Assembly: GCA_004375675.1 (NCBI GenBank)
Contig: SOKR01000039.1
Span: forward strand, 1-11,246
DNA length: 11,246 nt
Direction of reading: 5' to 3'
Source of the DNA: Dehalococcoidia bacterium
Lineage (GTDB): Bacteria > Chloroflexota > Dehalococcoidia > Dehalococcoidales > BS750m-G39
Under the pieces are notes generated by a model, which was not told the origin of the DNA, searched no databases, and saw only the letters and a list, made by a program, of their open reading frames with translations. Below are positions 1 through 8,115 of this stretch, piece after piece (position 1 is the first letter of the stretch; each line of letters starts with the position of its first letter). The position numbers and the translations under genes are program-made.

Positions 1-1666
<1,666 letters not shown>

Positions 1667-1693
1667 TAAGGGGGTATCTCCTTATAATAGCGG

Positions 1694-2881
1694 CTAGCGC
1701 TTGACCAACCCCACCACCCCGTCCAGTATCCTGTCCGCCACCTCTCGCTTACTCATCAAGGGCAGTTTTTCCACCTTGCCCTTTTTGCCGATGATGGTTA
1801 CCTTATTGGTGTCAACGCCGAAGCCGCTGTCGGCGGCGGTAATATCGTTGGCCACTATCATGTCCAGCTTTTTCCCCACCAGCTTCTTTTTGGCGTTGGC
1901 GACTATGTCGTTGCTCTCGGCGGCAAAGCCGACTTTAATAAAATCGCCCCTGACCTCAGCCAGAATATCGGGCGTCCTCACCAGTTCCAGCTTCAGCTCA
2001 AGCGTATCTTTCTTAATCTTATCTTTGGCTATGGTCTTAGGCTGGTAGTCGGTCACCGCCGCCGCCATAATCAGGGCGTCGGCTTTCGTTACCGCCTTGG
2101 CTACCGCCTTTTGCATTTCGATGGTTGTCCTTACCGGGATAACCTCCACCCCCGCGGGCTGAGGAAGAGAGGTGGGCGCGGTGATTAGTTTAACCTCGGC
2201 TCCCCGGTCGCGGGCGGCTTCGGCGATGGCGTAGCCCATCTTCCCCGATGACGGATTGGTGATGTGGCGCACCGGGTCGATAGGCTCTTGAGTACCCCCC
2301 GCCGTCACCACCAGCTTCTTACCCGCCAGGTCACCCCGCCGCCCCAATACCTGCTTGATGGTGCCGATAATCTTATCGGTATCGGCTAACCTACCCCGCC
2401 CCACCCCACCCGAAGCCAGACGGCCATATTCGGGGCCGACAATAACAAAGCCACGGGCTTTAAGCTTGGCCAGGTTCTCTTGAGTAACGGAGTTCTCATA
2501 CATGTTAGCGTGCATGGCCGGCGCCAGGATAATGGGGGCTTTGGTCGCCAGCACGATTAAGGCGGGCATTTCGTCAGCGATGCCTGCGGCCAGCTTGGCA
2601 ATCAGGGAAGCTGTCGCCGGCGCGATAACCACCACGTCGGCCGCTTCGCCGAGGGCGACATGCTCAATAATGCGCTGGGAGTCGGGGTCGAACATCTCGG
2701 TAACCACCCCCCGCCCGGTAATGCCGCTTAGGGTAAGCGGGGCGATAAACCAGGTGGCGGCTTCGGTCATAACCACCTCCACCTTGGCCCCCTCCTTGGT
2801 CAGACGGCTGGCGATGTCGGCTGCTTTATAGGCGGCGATGCTGCCGGTTATGCCCAGTACTATGGTCTTATCGTTTAACAT
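1694..2881 (-). CDS. coaBC: Bifunctional phosphopantothenoylcysteine decarboxylase / phosphopantothenate--cysteine ligase
   Basis: Performs two consecutive steps of coenzyme A synthesis: joining cysteine to 4'-phosphopantothenate (CoaB) and decarboxylating the product (CoaC). Its 395 residues match the usual full length. The flavoprotein CoaC half (1 to about 185) begins with GITGSIAAYKAADI, then has the active-site His74 in HVALG, an IAPATASLIAKLAAGIAD segment (86-103) and PAMHANMY (121-128). The CoaB half (from about 187) has VVTAGGTQEPIDPVRHITN (191-209), SSGKMG, AAAVTDYQP (273-281) and KIKKD (288-292), the lysine region tied to ligase activity. Two active-site positions differ from the E. 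coli pattern: His124 where E. coli has Asn, and Ser157 in the clamp motif where E. coli has Cys. Similar variants occur in other phyla, as I recall. ATG at 2881 follows AAGGGG and lies 13 bases after coaX, so co-transcription is likely. Confidence 0.96.
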   Translation of the reverse strand: MLNDKTIVLGITGSIAAYKAADIASRLTKEGAKVEVVMTEAATWFIAPLTLSGITGRGVVTEMFDPDSQRIIEHVALGEAADVVVIAPATASLIAKLAAGIADEMPALIVLATKAPIILAPAMHANMYENSVTQENLAKLKARGFVIVGPEYGRLASGGVGRGRLADTDKIIGTIKQVLGRRGDLAGKKLVVTAGGTQEPIDPVRHITNPSSGKMGYAIAEAARDRGAEVKLITAPTSLPQPAGVEVIPVRTTIEMQKAVAKAVTKADALIMAAAVTDYQPKTIAKDKIKKDTLELKLELVRTPDILAEVRGDFIKVGFAAESNDIVANAKKKLVGKKLDMIVANDITAADSGFGVDTNKVTIIGKKGKVEKLPLMSKREVADRILDGVVGLVKR

Positions 2882-2894
2882 TGTTTTCCCCTTA

Positions 2895-3662
2895 TCAGGC
2901 TTTATTCATCTGGTAGATGAGCCTCAGTCCAAACAGGGTCAGGTCGGGATTGACCTCGTCGATGACGTCCGTCACCTTGGCGATAAGTTCGGCGTAGCCC
3001 CCCGTAGCCACCACCTTAACCTTGGCGCCAAGCTCCTTATGGATGCGTTCCAGCATCCCCTCCACCAGCGAGGCATAGCCGTAGATAATCCCCGACTGTA
3101 TGGCCGTCACCGTGTTGCTGCCGATAACGTGCTTGGGTTGGGCCAGCTCCACGCGGGGCAGCTGCGCCGTTCGGGTGAAGAGCGCCTCAGCGGCGGTAGC
3201 GATGCCGGTGGCGATAATCCCACCGACGTAGTCCCCCTCTTTAGAAACGATACCGAAGGTGGTGGCAGTGCCCAGGTCGATGACAATCACCGGCCCCCCG
3301 TAGAGCTTATGGGCGGCGGCGGCATCGGCGATTCTGTCGGCGCCGACCTCGCGGGGGTTATCCATGTGGATGCTCACCCCCGTCTTGACCCCCGCCCCCA
3401 CCACCAGCGGTTTTATCTGAAAATAGCGCTCGAAAAGCTCCTCAAAGGTCGAAATCAGCGGCGGCACCACGCTGCACATCGCCACCGCCTTAATATCGGT
3501 GGTCTCCAGCCCCTGCTGGCGCAGCAGGTTAAAGAGCAGCGCCGCGTACTCGTCGGCCATGCGGTGGACGCCCGTAGCCATGTGCCAGGTAGCCCGCAGC
3601 TTCTCCCCCTCGAAGACACCGAGCTTGGTGCTGGTGTTGCCGATATCAACCGCTAACAGCAT
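2895..3662 (-). CDS. coaX: Type III pantothenate kinase
   Basis: Catalyses ATP-dependent phosphorylation of pantothenate, the first committed step of CoA synthesis. The CoaX family belongs to the ASKHA fold and is unrelated to CoaA (type I) kinases. Visible motifs are DIGNTSTKLGVF at the N-terminus (phosphate 1 loop, Asp6), DNPREVGADR (101-110, with the catalytic-type Asp109), VIDLGTATTF (127-136, phosphate 2 loop), YVGGII (145-150) and LFTRTAQLPRV (161-171). The 255-residue length is normal. Its ATG lies one base after the nnr stop (TAA-C-ATG), and a GAGG inside the nnr tail serves as ribosome-binding site, so translational coupling with nnr is likely. The next gene, coaBC, acts two steps later in the same pathway, which supports the call. 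CoaX enzymes usually need a monovalent cation and are not feedback inhibited by CoA; that is family knowledge, not visible here. Confidence 0.96.
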   Translation of the reverse strand: MLLAVDIGNTSTKLGVFEGEKLRATWHMATGVHRMADEYAALLFNLLRQQGLETTDIKAVAMCSVVPPLISTFEELFERYFQIKPLVVGAGVKTGVSIHMDNPREVGADRIADAAAAHKLYGGPVIVIDLGTATTFGIVSKEGDYVGGIIATGIATAAEALFTRTAQLPRVELAQPKHVIGSNTVTAIQSGIIYGYASLVEGMLERIHKELGAKVKVVATGGYAELIAKVTDVIDEVNPDLTLFGLRLIYQMNKA

Positions 3663-3663
3663 G

Positions 3664-5259
3664 TTACTCAGCCTCTTCGCTATGGCGGCTGGCCTTCAAC
3701 TGCTTGATAATCACGGGCAATTCGGGCAGGAGGTCGGAAGCTATCATGCCGGTGTCACCCAGCCTGGCTTTAACCGCCTCCCCGGCCATGCCGTGGATAT
3801 AGACGCCAGCGGCGGCGGCGTCGAAAAGGTTCAGTCCCTGCGCCAGCAGCCCGGCGATAGCCCCGGCCAGGACGTCGCCCGTCCCCGCCGACGCCAGCCC
3901 GGCATTGGCCACATGGCTTATCTGCGACCGTCCGTCGGGCGCGGCGATAACGGTATGCGCCCCTTTAAGGACGATGGTCTTGTGCCACTCCCCGGCCATC
4001 TTCCTGGTCAGTTCCATTCGGTCGAGCTGCACCTCGTCCGCCGTCATCCCCGTCAGCCTAGCCATCTCCCCCGGGTGGGGGGTAAGGATGGCGTCCTCGG
4101 GCATCAGGTCCCACCATTTGGGCACTCCCGCCAGGGCGTTCAGTCCGTCGGCATCGAGGACTAAGGAGGGCAACTTGGGCTTGGCGGTCTTGGCTTTAGG
4201 GTGGGAAAGCAGGATAGAGCGGATGAGCCTGACCACCGCTTCGTTCTGCCCCATGCCGCAGCCCATAAGCAGCACGTTATACTGCTCGAACTGGCGGAAG
4301 AGCATCTTGATAGCCTCCGAAGCAATGAGCCAGGGTCGGGACTCGGGCAAAGGCAGATAGGTTACCTCGGTCAACTTGTTGGCTAAAATAGCCTGCAGCC
4401 GTCCGATGGCGGCCAGCGTCACCAGACCCGCGCCGACTCTCATGGCGCCATTGCAGGCGAGATAAGGCGCGCCGATGTAGTTGATGGAGCCCGCCAGCAC
4501 CAGCACCTTGCCGAAACTGCCCTTGTTGGCTTGCGGCGAGCGTTCGGGCAGCACCGATTTCGCCCACTCGTCGGCGAGGTACTCCGGGCCGGCTTTCTCC
4601 TCCACGAATCCGGGCAGCCCGATATCAACCACGCTGATTTCCCCCACCCTCTCAGCTCCGGGGAACTTAAACAGCCCCGGCTTGGGAAAAGCCAAAGTGA
4701 TGGTGTTATCGACGTAGAGACAGCCCGGGTCGGCCTCGCCGGTGTCGGCATTAAGCCCCGAGGGTATATCCAGGGCAATGGTTTTCACATCGGGGCGCTT
4801 AATCTTGACTCGCCTCACCCTGTCCAGTACCATCAGCAACAGCCCGGAAAAGGGTCGGGTGGTGCCGGTGCCGAAGAGGGCGTCGATAACGGTATCGACC
4901 GAAGCCAGCAGCTTGGTCAATTCGTCCAGGTTATCATCCTTTTCCGCCTCGATGCGTTTGATGCGGCGCTCCCGTATCGGCTTGAGCGTGGGGTCTCGGC
5001 CCGGTCTCTGCCCGAATAAATAGAGGAAGACCTTAGCTCCGGCGTCATGAAGGTGTCGGGCGGCGACCAACCCATCCCCACCGTTGTTACCCGGCCCGAT
5101 GAGAATCAGAATCTGCTGCTGTCGGATATCTTCCAGGATTCGCCCCGCCTCGTCGGCGACGGCTTGGCCGGCATTCTCCATGAGCATCTCCATGGTTACG
5201 CCGGACTTGACGGAATTCTCCTCCAACTGGTGCATCTGGGCAGTAGTTAGAACTTTCAC
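3664..5259 (-). CDS. nnr: Bifunctional NAD(P)H-hydrate epimerase / ADP-dependent NAD(P)H-hydrate dehydratase (Nnr)
   Basis: Repairs the damaged hydrated cofactors NADHX and NADPHX. The N-terminal YjeF_N epimerase (1 to about 225) interconverts the R and S forms. The C-terminal ribokinase-like dehydratase (about 240-520) restores NAD(P)H using ADP. Epimerase marks are MLMENAG (25-31), IGPGNNGGDGLVAARHL (54-70), VIDALFGTG (124-132) and ALDIPSGLNADTG (162-174). Dehydratase marks are NKGSFGKVLVLAGS (245-258), GAMRVGAGLVTLA (271-283), LDADGLNAL (368-376), ILTPHPGEMARL (391-402) and ASAGTGDVLAGAIAGLL (456-472). The fused arrangement and 531-residue length are usual for bacteria. The start is GTG at 5259, supported by GGAGG 9 bases upstream; the first ATG would be codon 9 and would cut into the domain. 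It follows the crotonase by 21 bases and leads directly into coaX. A charged, lysine- and arginine-rich linker lies at 84-110. Confidence 0.96.
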   Translation of the reverse strand: MKVLTTAQMHQLEENSVKSGVTMEMLMENAGQAVADEAGRILEDIRQQQILILIGPGNNGGDGLVAARHLHDAGAKVFLYLFGQRPGRDPTLKPIRERRIKRIEAEKDDNLDELTKLLASVDTVIDALFGTGTTRPFSGLLLMVLDRVRRVKIKRPDVKTIALDIPSGLNADTGEADPGCLYVDNTITLAFPKPGLFKFPGAERVGEISVVDIGLPGFVEEKAGPEYLADEWAKSVLPERSPQANKGSFGKVLVLAGSINYIGAPYLACNGAMRVGAGLVTLAAIGRLQAILANKLTEVTYLPLPESRPWLIASEAIKMLFRQFEQYNVLLMGCGMGQNEAVVRLIRSILLSHPKAKTAKPKLPSLVLDADGLNALAGVPKWWDLMPEDAILTPHPGEMARLTGMTADEVQLDRMELTRKMAGEWHKTIVLKGAHTVIAAPDGRSQISHVANAGLASAGTGDVLAGAIAGLLAQGLNLFDAAAAGVYIHGMAGEAVKARLGDTGMIASDLLPELPVIIKQLKASRHSEEAE

Positions 5260-5268
5260 TTCCCTCTA

Positions 5269-5273
5269 CCTCC
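5269..5273 (-). promoter_or_regulatory. Ribosome-binding site that supports the GTG start of nnr
   Basis: On the minus strand GGAGG stands 9 bases before the GTG at 5259. This ordinary spacing is the main reason for choosing the GTG over the ATG at codon 9. A second, weaker GAGGG lies only 2 bases from the GTG, which is too close to be used. Confidence 0.75.
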
Positions 5274-5280
5274 ATAAAGA

Positions 5281-6045
5281 CTATCTTATCCAGATCGGCT
5301 TTCTCTTCTCCAGGAAGGCGCTCAGCCCCTCGACGCTGTTCTCCCCAGCCATGACCATAGTGGCGTCAGCGCCGGTGGCTTCCAGGGCATCGTTAAAACT
5401 CAGGTCGAAGTTACGGTAAAGCGCCCGCCGGGCCTGGGTCAGAGCCAGCCCGCTATTAGCCGTAAAACGTTTGATAAACTCCTCGCTCGCCTTCTTGAAC
5501 TCGGCGGCAGGAACAGTCTTGGTCACCAGCCCGATTCTCTCCGCCTCTTTGGCGCTGATGCTGTCGCCCGACAGAATAAGCTCGAAAGCCTTCTGCCGTC
5601 CCAGTATTCTGGGGAAGAGCACCGACGCCGGCGGCGGATAAACCCCCAGCTTAATCTCGGGCTGTCCCAGCTTCGCCTTATCCGAGGCCACCGCCATGTC
5701 GCAGCCGGCAACTATCTCGCAGCCCCCACCCAGCGCCAGCCCGTTGACCAGGGCGATGGTCGGCTTATCCACCTCGATTAGCGATACGAACAGCTTGTGG
5801 AAGACCTCGACCATCTTGGGCAGCTTATCGCCCAGGTGGTCGCCGACGGCTACCCCCGCCGAGAAGGCTTTGTCTCCGGAGCCGGTAATGGCCACCACCT
5901 TCACCTCGTCATCTTCTTTCAGCTCGGCAAGCGCCTGGCTCATCTCCTCCAGGGTAACGATGTCCAGGATGTTCAAAGGCGGCAGGTTAATGGTAATCGT
6001 GGCCGCCCCTTCCTTCTTCTCCAGCAGAATCTTCTTAAAAGCCAT
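5281..6045 (-). CDS. Enoyl-CoA hydratase/isomerase family protein, resembling dienoyl-CoA (cyclohexa-1,5-diene-1-carbonyl-CoA) hydratases
   Basis: Crotonase-fold enzyme acting on a CoA thioester, most likely adding or removing water. It has 254 residues, the normal length. The oxyanion-hole segments are KAFSAGVAVGDH (59-70) and LVNGLALGGGCE (99-110). The two glutamates used by classical enoyl-CoA hydratases are present: Glu110 in GGGCE and Glu130 in LGQPE. Wording such as PPLNILDI (22-29), the GDHLGDK stretch (68-74) followed by a VFHKLF segment, and GVYPPPASVLFPRILG recalls the dienoyl-CoA hydratases of anaerobic aromatic degradation more than the short-chain FadB/Crt type. That likeness is from memory, and no other aromatic-pathway gene is present here, so substrate is left open. 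GGAGG stands 8 bases before ATG 6045. A promoter lies just upstream, making this the probable first gene of the CoA operon. Confidence 0.9.
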   Translation of the reverse strand: MAFKKILLEKKEGAATITINLPPLNILDIVTLEEMSQALAELKEDDEVKVVAITGSGDKAFSAGVAVGDHLGDKLPKMVEVFHKLFVSLIEVDKPTIALVNGLALGGGCEIVAGCDMAVASDKAKLGQPEIKLGVYPPPASVLFPRILGRQKAFELILSGDSISAKEAERIGLVTKTVPAAEFKKASEEFIKRFTANSGLALTQARRALYRNFDLSFNDALEATGADATMVMAGENSVEGLSAFLEKRKPIWIR

Positions 6046-6060
6046 CGTTTATTCCTCCAC

Positions 6061-6086
6061 TATTGTCAACCTGAAGTGTAACAATA
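6061..6086. repeat. Imperfect inverted repeat across the -10 box and start point of the crotonase promoter
   Basis: The plus strand reads TATTGTCA, ten bases, then TAACAATA. The arms are complementary at 7 of 8 positions. The repeat covers the proposed -10 (6075-6080) and the predicted transcription start near 6068, which is where a repressor would bind. Arm length and spacing fit a dimeric helix-turn-helix regulator. No regulator gene is in the window. Confidence 0.4.
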
Positions 6087-6103
6087 TCTCCGACTGCGGT
6101 CAA
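6075..6103 (-). promoter_or_regulatory. Sigma-70-type promoter for the crotonase-nnr-coaX-coaBC-valS operon
   Basis: On the minus strand a -35 box TTGACC (6098-6103) is followed by exactly 17 bases and a -10 box TACACT (6075-6080). These match consensus at 5 of 6 and 4 of 6 positions. Predicted transcription start is near 6068, giving a short leader of about 20 bases before ATG 6045. It sits in the 72-base gap after the Mut7-C gene, the longest gap in the minus-strand run from corA to valS. Confidence 0.6.
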
Positions 6104-6117
6104 GAGAGGCGGACATA

Positions 6118-6597
6118 CTATCCATCCCCCAGCCCCTCCAGCCTGCGGGTCATCGCCCGCCAGTGTGTCCCCCGCCAGTAGATACGCTGGCAGGACGGGC
6201 ACTGGCGGAACTGCTCCTGCGTCTTATAGACATAGGGCGGCACCAATTCCTTCAACTCCGCTTTCTTTCTCTCCACCAGGGGTTGGTTGCACTCCAGGCA
6301 GAGGCTGAAGGGATTAAAACGGCAATCAAGGTGCAGACTATCGATTACCTGATGAATCTGTTTATGGGGCTGGTCGCTCCCGATGAGCAAGGCTTTCAGC
6401 CTGCCCTTGGTCACCAGCCGCCGTTGCATAATGCGGGTATCCCGGGTCAGTATTATCCTGCCCTCTTTGAGGGCGATAGCCACCAGCTCGGCATCGTCGT
6501 CGCCCCGGAAGAAGCGGGCGTCGTAGCCCATAAGCCGCAGCCACCGGGCCAGCTTGCCCACATTGTGGTCGACGATAAACTTCGGGGTGTCCGACAT
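6118..6597 (-). CDS. Mut7-C RNase domain-containing protein (DUF82; PIN-like fold with zinc ribbon)
   Basis: This 159-residue cytoplasmic protein is a probable nuclease of unknown target. The N-terminal PIN-like part has FIVDHNVGKLARWLRLMGYD (7-26), with Asp10 as a likely metal ligand, and ILTRDTR (49-55), with Asp53 as another. The C-terminal part holds two cysteine pairs, C100xxC103 and C133xxC136, followed by RIYWRGTHW (138-146), the layout of a Mut7-C zinc ribbon. Family members are named after the C-terminus of the nematode exonuclease Mut-7; stand-alone bacterial versions are common, but their RNA substrates are not firmly known to me. ATG 6597 has a G-rich ribosome-binding site (GGGGGGTGAT) immediately upstream. 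The MBL-fold gene lies 56 bases upstream, with a tandem repeat between. Family call is secure, function is not. Confidence 0.9.
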   Translation of the reverse strand: MSDTPKFIVDHNVGKLARWLRLMGYDARFFRGDDDAELVAIALKEGRIILTRDTRIMQRRLVTKGRLKALLIGSDQPHKQIHQVIDSLHLDCRFNPFSLCLECNQPLVERKKAELKELVPPYVYKTQEQFRQCPSCQRIYWRGTHWRAMTRRLEGLGDG

Positions 6598-6611
6598 ATC
6601 ACCCCCCTATG

Positions 6612-6647
6612 CGCGTTTTTGCAGACTAACGCGTTTTTGCAGTCTAA
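6612..6647. repeat. Tandem duplication of an 18-base unit
   Basis: Two adjacent copies of CGCGTTTTTGCAGACTAA (6612-6629) and CGCGTTTTTGCAGTCTAA (6630-6647) differ at one position. They fill most of the 56-base gap between the MBL-fold gene and the Mut7-C gene. It could be a replication-slippage duplication or a double protein-binding site. The T5 tracts are not preceded by a stem strong enough to be a terminator. Confidence 0.85.
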
Positions 6648-6653
6648 GGCACT

Positions 6654-7421
6654 CTAAAGATTAATCTCCATTCCCTCATGGGCCAGGGTCAGGGAAGCGC
6701 TCAAGTTCTTAGCCACTGCCGCCACCTCGGCGGCGATGTCCTTCTCCAGATTAGGGTTCATGTGCACTATTATTACGCGGGGCAGGTAGCCCTTGAGCTC
6801 CCTGAATTCGGCCAGCTCCCGCTCCAGCAGCGAAGGCGTAAGGTGCCCCCCGCCCGCCACCCACTCCGTGAATCTATTGGAGGCGGTAACCTCGATGATA
6901 AGTAATTGCGGGGAAACAGACTTCCAGCATTCGGCCAGCCCCGGCCCCGTATCCCCGGTGTAGAACATCGTCTTGCCGTCGGCGCCGAGCTGATAGCCCA
7001 CGGTGGGCACGCCGTGCTTTACGGGGACCGCCAGCACATCGTAGCCCAAAATCGTCTGCGCTTTGTTCGGCTCAATGGCGCTGAAACTGATGGTCGGCTT
7101 ATCGAGCGGCTTCTGGCGGAAATCGGGGTAAATCACCTCGTCCATCAGGTTCTTCTCCAGCACCTCGAACACCGCCGGGATGGAGTAGATGGTGGTATTG
7201 GCACCGCCCAGAAAAAGGTTCATGGCCAGCGTGGGTATGTCGCGCACGTGGTCGTAGTGCTGGTGGGTGAGCAGCACGGCCTTGATTTTCTGTTGTGCCT
7301 CCAAGGAGAGGCTGGAGGTAAGGCTGCCGGCATCTATGGCCAGGACATCATCAATCAGCAGGCTGATGAGCCTGGTATCTTTTGTCTCGCAGTTGTGCGC
7401 CCCCAGAAAACGAATCTTCAT
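6654..7421 (-). CDS. MBL-fold metallo-hydrolase, RNase Z / class II cyclic-nucleotide phosphodiesterase-like
   Basis: Metal-dependent hydrolase of the metallo-beta-lactamase fold; 255 residues, no signal peptide, so cytoplasmic. Metal-binding marks appear in order: THQHYDH (52-58, the HxHxDH motif), KHGVPTVGYQL, FYTGDTGPG (bridging Asp), GGGHLTP and VHMNP (final His). The opening KIRFLGAHN and LAIDAG (27-32) are typical of the branch that includes RNase Z and yeast PDE1-like phosphodiesterases. That branch hydrolyses phosphodiester bonds, so a nucleotide or RNA substrate is plausible but not shown. No clear Shine-Dalgarno site precedes ATG 7421; only GAGAG/GAGTGA stretches are present, so translation may depend on the upstream yhhQ-like gene 27 bases away. 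Being beside Mut7-C, another probable nuclease, is suggestive. Fold is sure; substrate is unknown. Confidence 0.88.
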   Translation of the reverse strand: MKIRFLGAHNCETKDTRLISLLIDDVLAIDAGSLTSSLSLEAQQKIKAVLLTHQHYDHVRDIPTLAMNLFLGGANTTIYSIPAVFEVLEKNLMDEVIYPDFRQKPLDKPTISFSAIEPNKAQTILGYDVLAVPVKHGVPTVGYQLGADGKTMFYTGDTGPGLAECWKSVSPQLLIIEVTASNRFTEWVAGGGHLTPSLLERELAEFRELKGYLPRVIIVHMNPNLEKDIAAEVAAVAKNLSASLTLAHEGMEINL

Positions 7422-7448
7422 CTTTTAGTCACTCACTCTCTAGATAAA

Positions 7449-8114
7449 TTAATCCCAGAAGCGGAAGGGGTTAAAGTTGGTGCGGCGGTCGTAGCTATCA
7501 ACCCCCTCTTTCCGCTTCAGGTAGTTGACCACGGAGTAGGTAGCTGGCGTGGCGACAGCCTCAATGATGGTCTTGGCCAGCCAGTGGTACAGAATAATCA
7601 GCGGGCTAAAGAAAGAAGCGCCGAAATAGGCGCCGACGATAAATATAGCGCTGTCCACCCCCTGCCCCACTATGGTTGAGCCGATGGTGCGGCTCCACAA
7701 CCAGCGTCCCTTGGTAAAAATCTTCATCTTGGCCAGGATGAAGGAGTTGGCGAACTCGCCGGCAAAGTAGCCAAGGAAGGAGGCGATGAGCAGCCTCGGC
7801 GTATAGCCCAGAATGCTCTCATAAGCCTCCTGCCCTTCCCAGAGGGGATCTGGGGGCAAAAGCTGTCCCACCCAGGCAAAGATGACAAAGATAAGGTTAC
7901 AGGCAAAACCGAGCCAGATTACTCTTCTGGCGATGCGGTAGCCGTAGACCTCGGTAAGGACATCGCCGATAATATAGCTTAAAGGGAAAAGAATCACCGC
8001 CGCCGGCAGGCTGACGAAGCCGAGACTGAACATCTTGACACCGACGATATTGGCCGTCAACAGGCAGCTAACAAAGAGGACGGTGATAATGAGCAGTCGG
8101 TGCGAGACCTTCAT
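7449..8114 (-). CDS. yhhQ: Queuosine precursor transporter (YhhQ/QPTR family, formerly DUF165)
   Basis: Integral membrane protein that imports queuosine precursors such as preQ0, preQ1 or queuine, used for modifying tRNA wobble G34. Its 221 residues contain about six hydrophobic segments, roughly 7-27, 33-51, 66-86, 107-127, 146-167 and 170-198. Family signatures are TANIVGVKM (20-28), FPLSYIIGDVLTEVYGY (43-59), GYFAGEFANSF (115-125) and RTIGSTIVGQGVDSAIF (142-158), followed by a polar tail ending FNPFRFWD. It starts one base after the corA stop (TAA-G-ATG) with only a weak ribosome-binding site, so it is probably translated by coupling to corA. No queuosine synthesis genes are in the window, and the tight join leaves no room for a preQ1 riboswitch. 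Which precursor it carries cannot be told from sequence. Confidence 0.93.
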   Translation of the reverse strand: MKVSHRLLIITVLFVSCLLTANIVGVKMFSLGFVSLPAAVILFPLSYIIGDVLTEVYGYRIARRVIWLGFACNLIFVIFAWVGQLLPPDPLWEGQEAYESILGYTPRLLIASFLGYFAGEFANSFILAKMKIFTKGRWLWSRTIGSTIVGQGVDSAIFIVGAYFGASFFSPLIILYHWLAKTIIEAVATPATYSVVNYLKRKEGVDSYDRRTNFNPFRFWD

Positions 8115-8115
8115 C

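Noticed and set aside
2838..3656. Plus-strand open frame opposite coaX
   Set aside because: Antisense shadow of an intact CoaX; His- and Arg-rich with no recognisable domain.
6616..6638. T5 tracts as Rho-independent terminators
   Set aside because: They are inside a tandem repeat and are not preceded by a stable GC-rich stem.
6906..7679. Long plus-strand open frame across the MBL and yhhQ genes
   Set aside because: It crosses two genes that are clear on the other strand and resembles no family.
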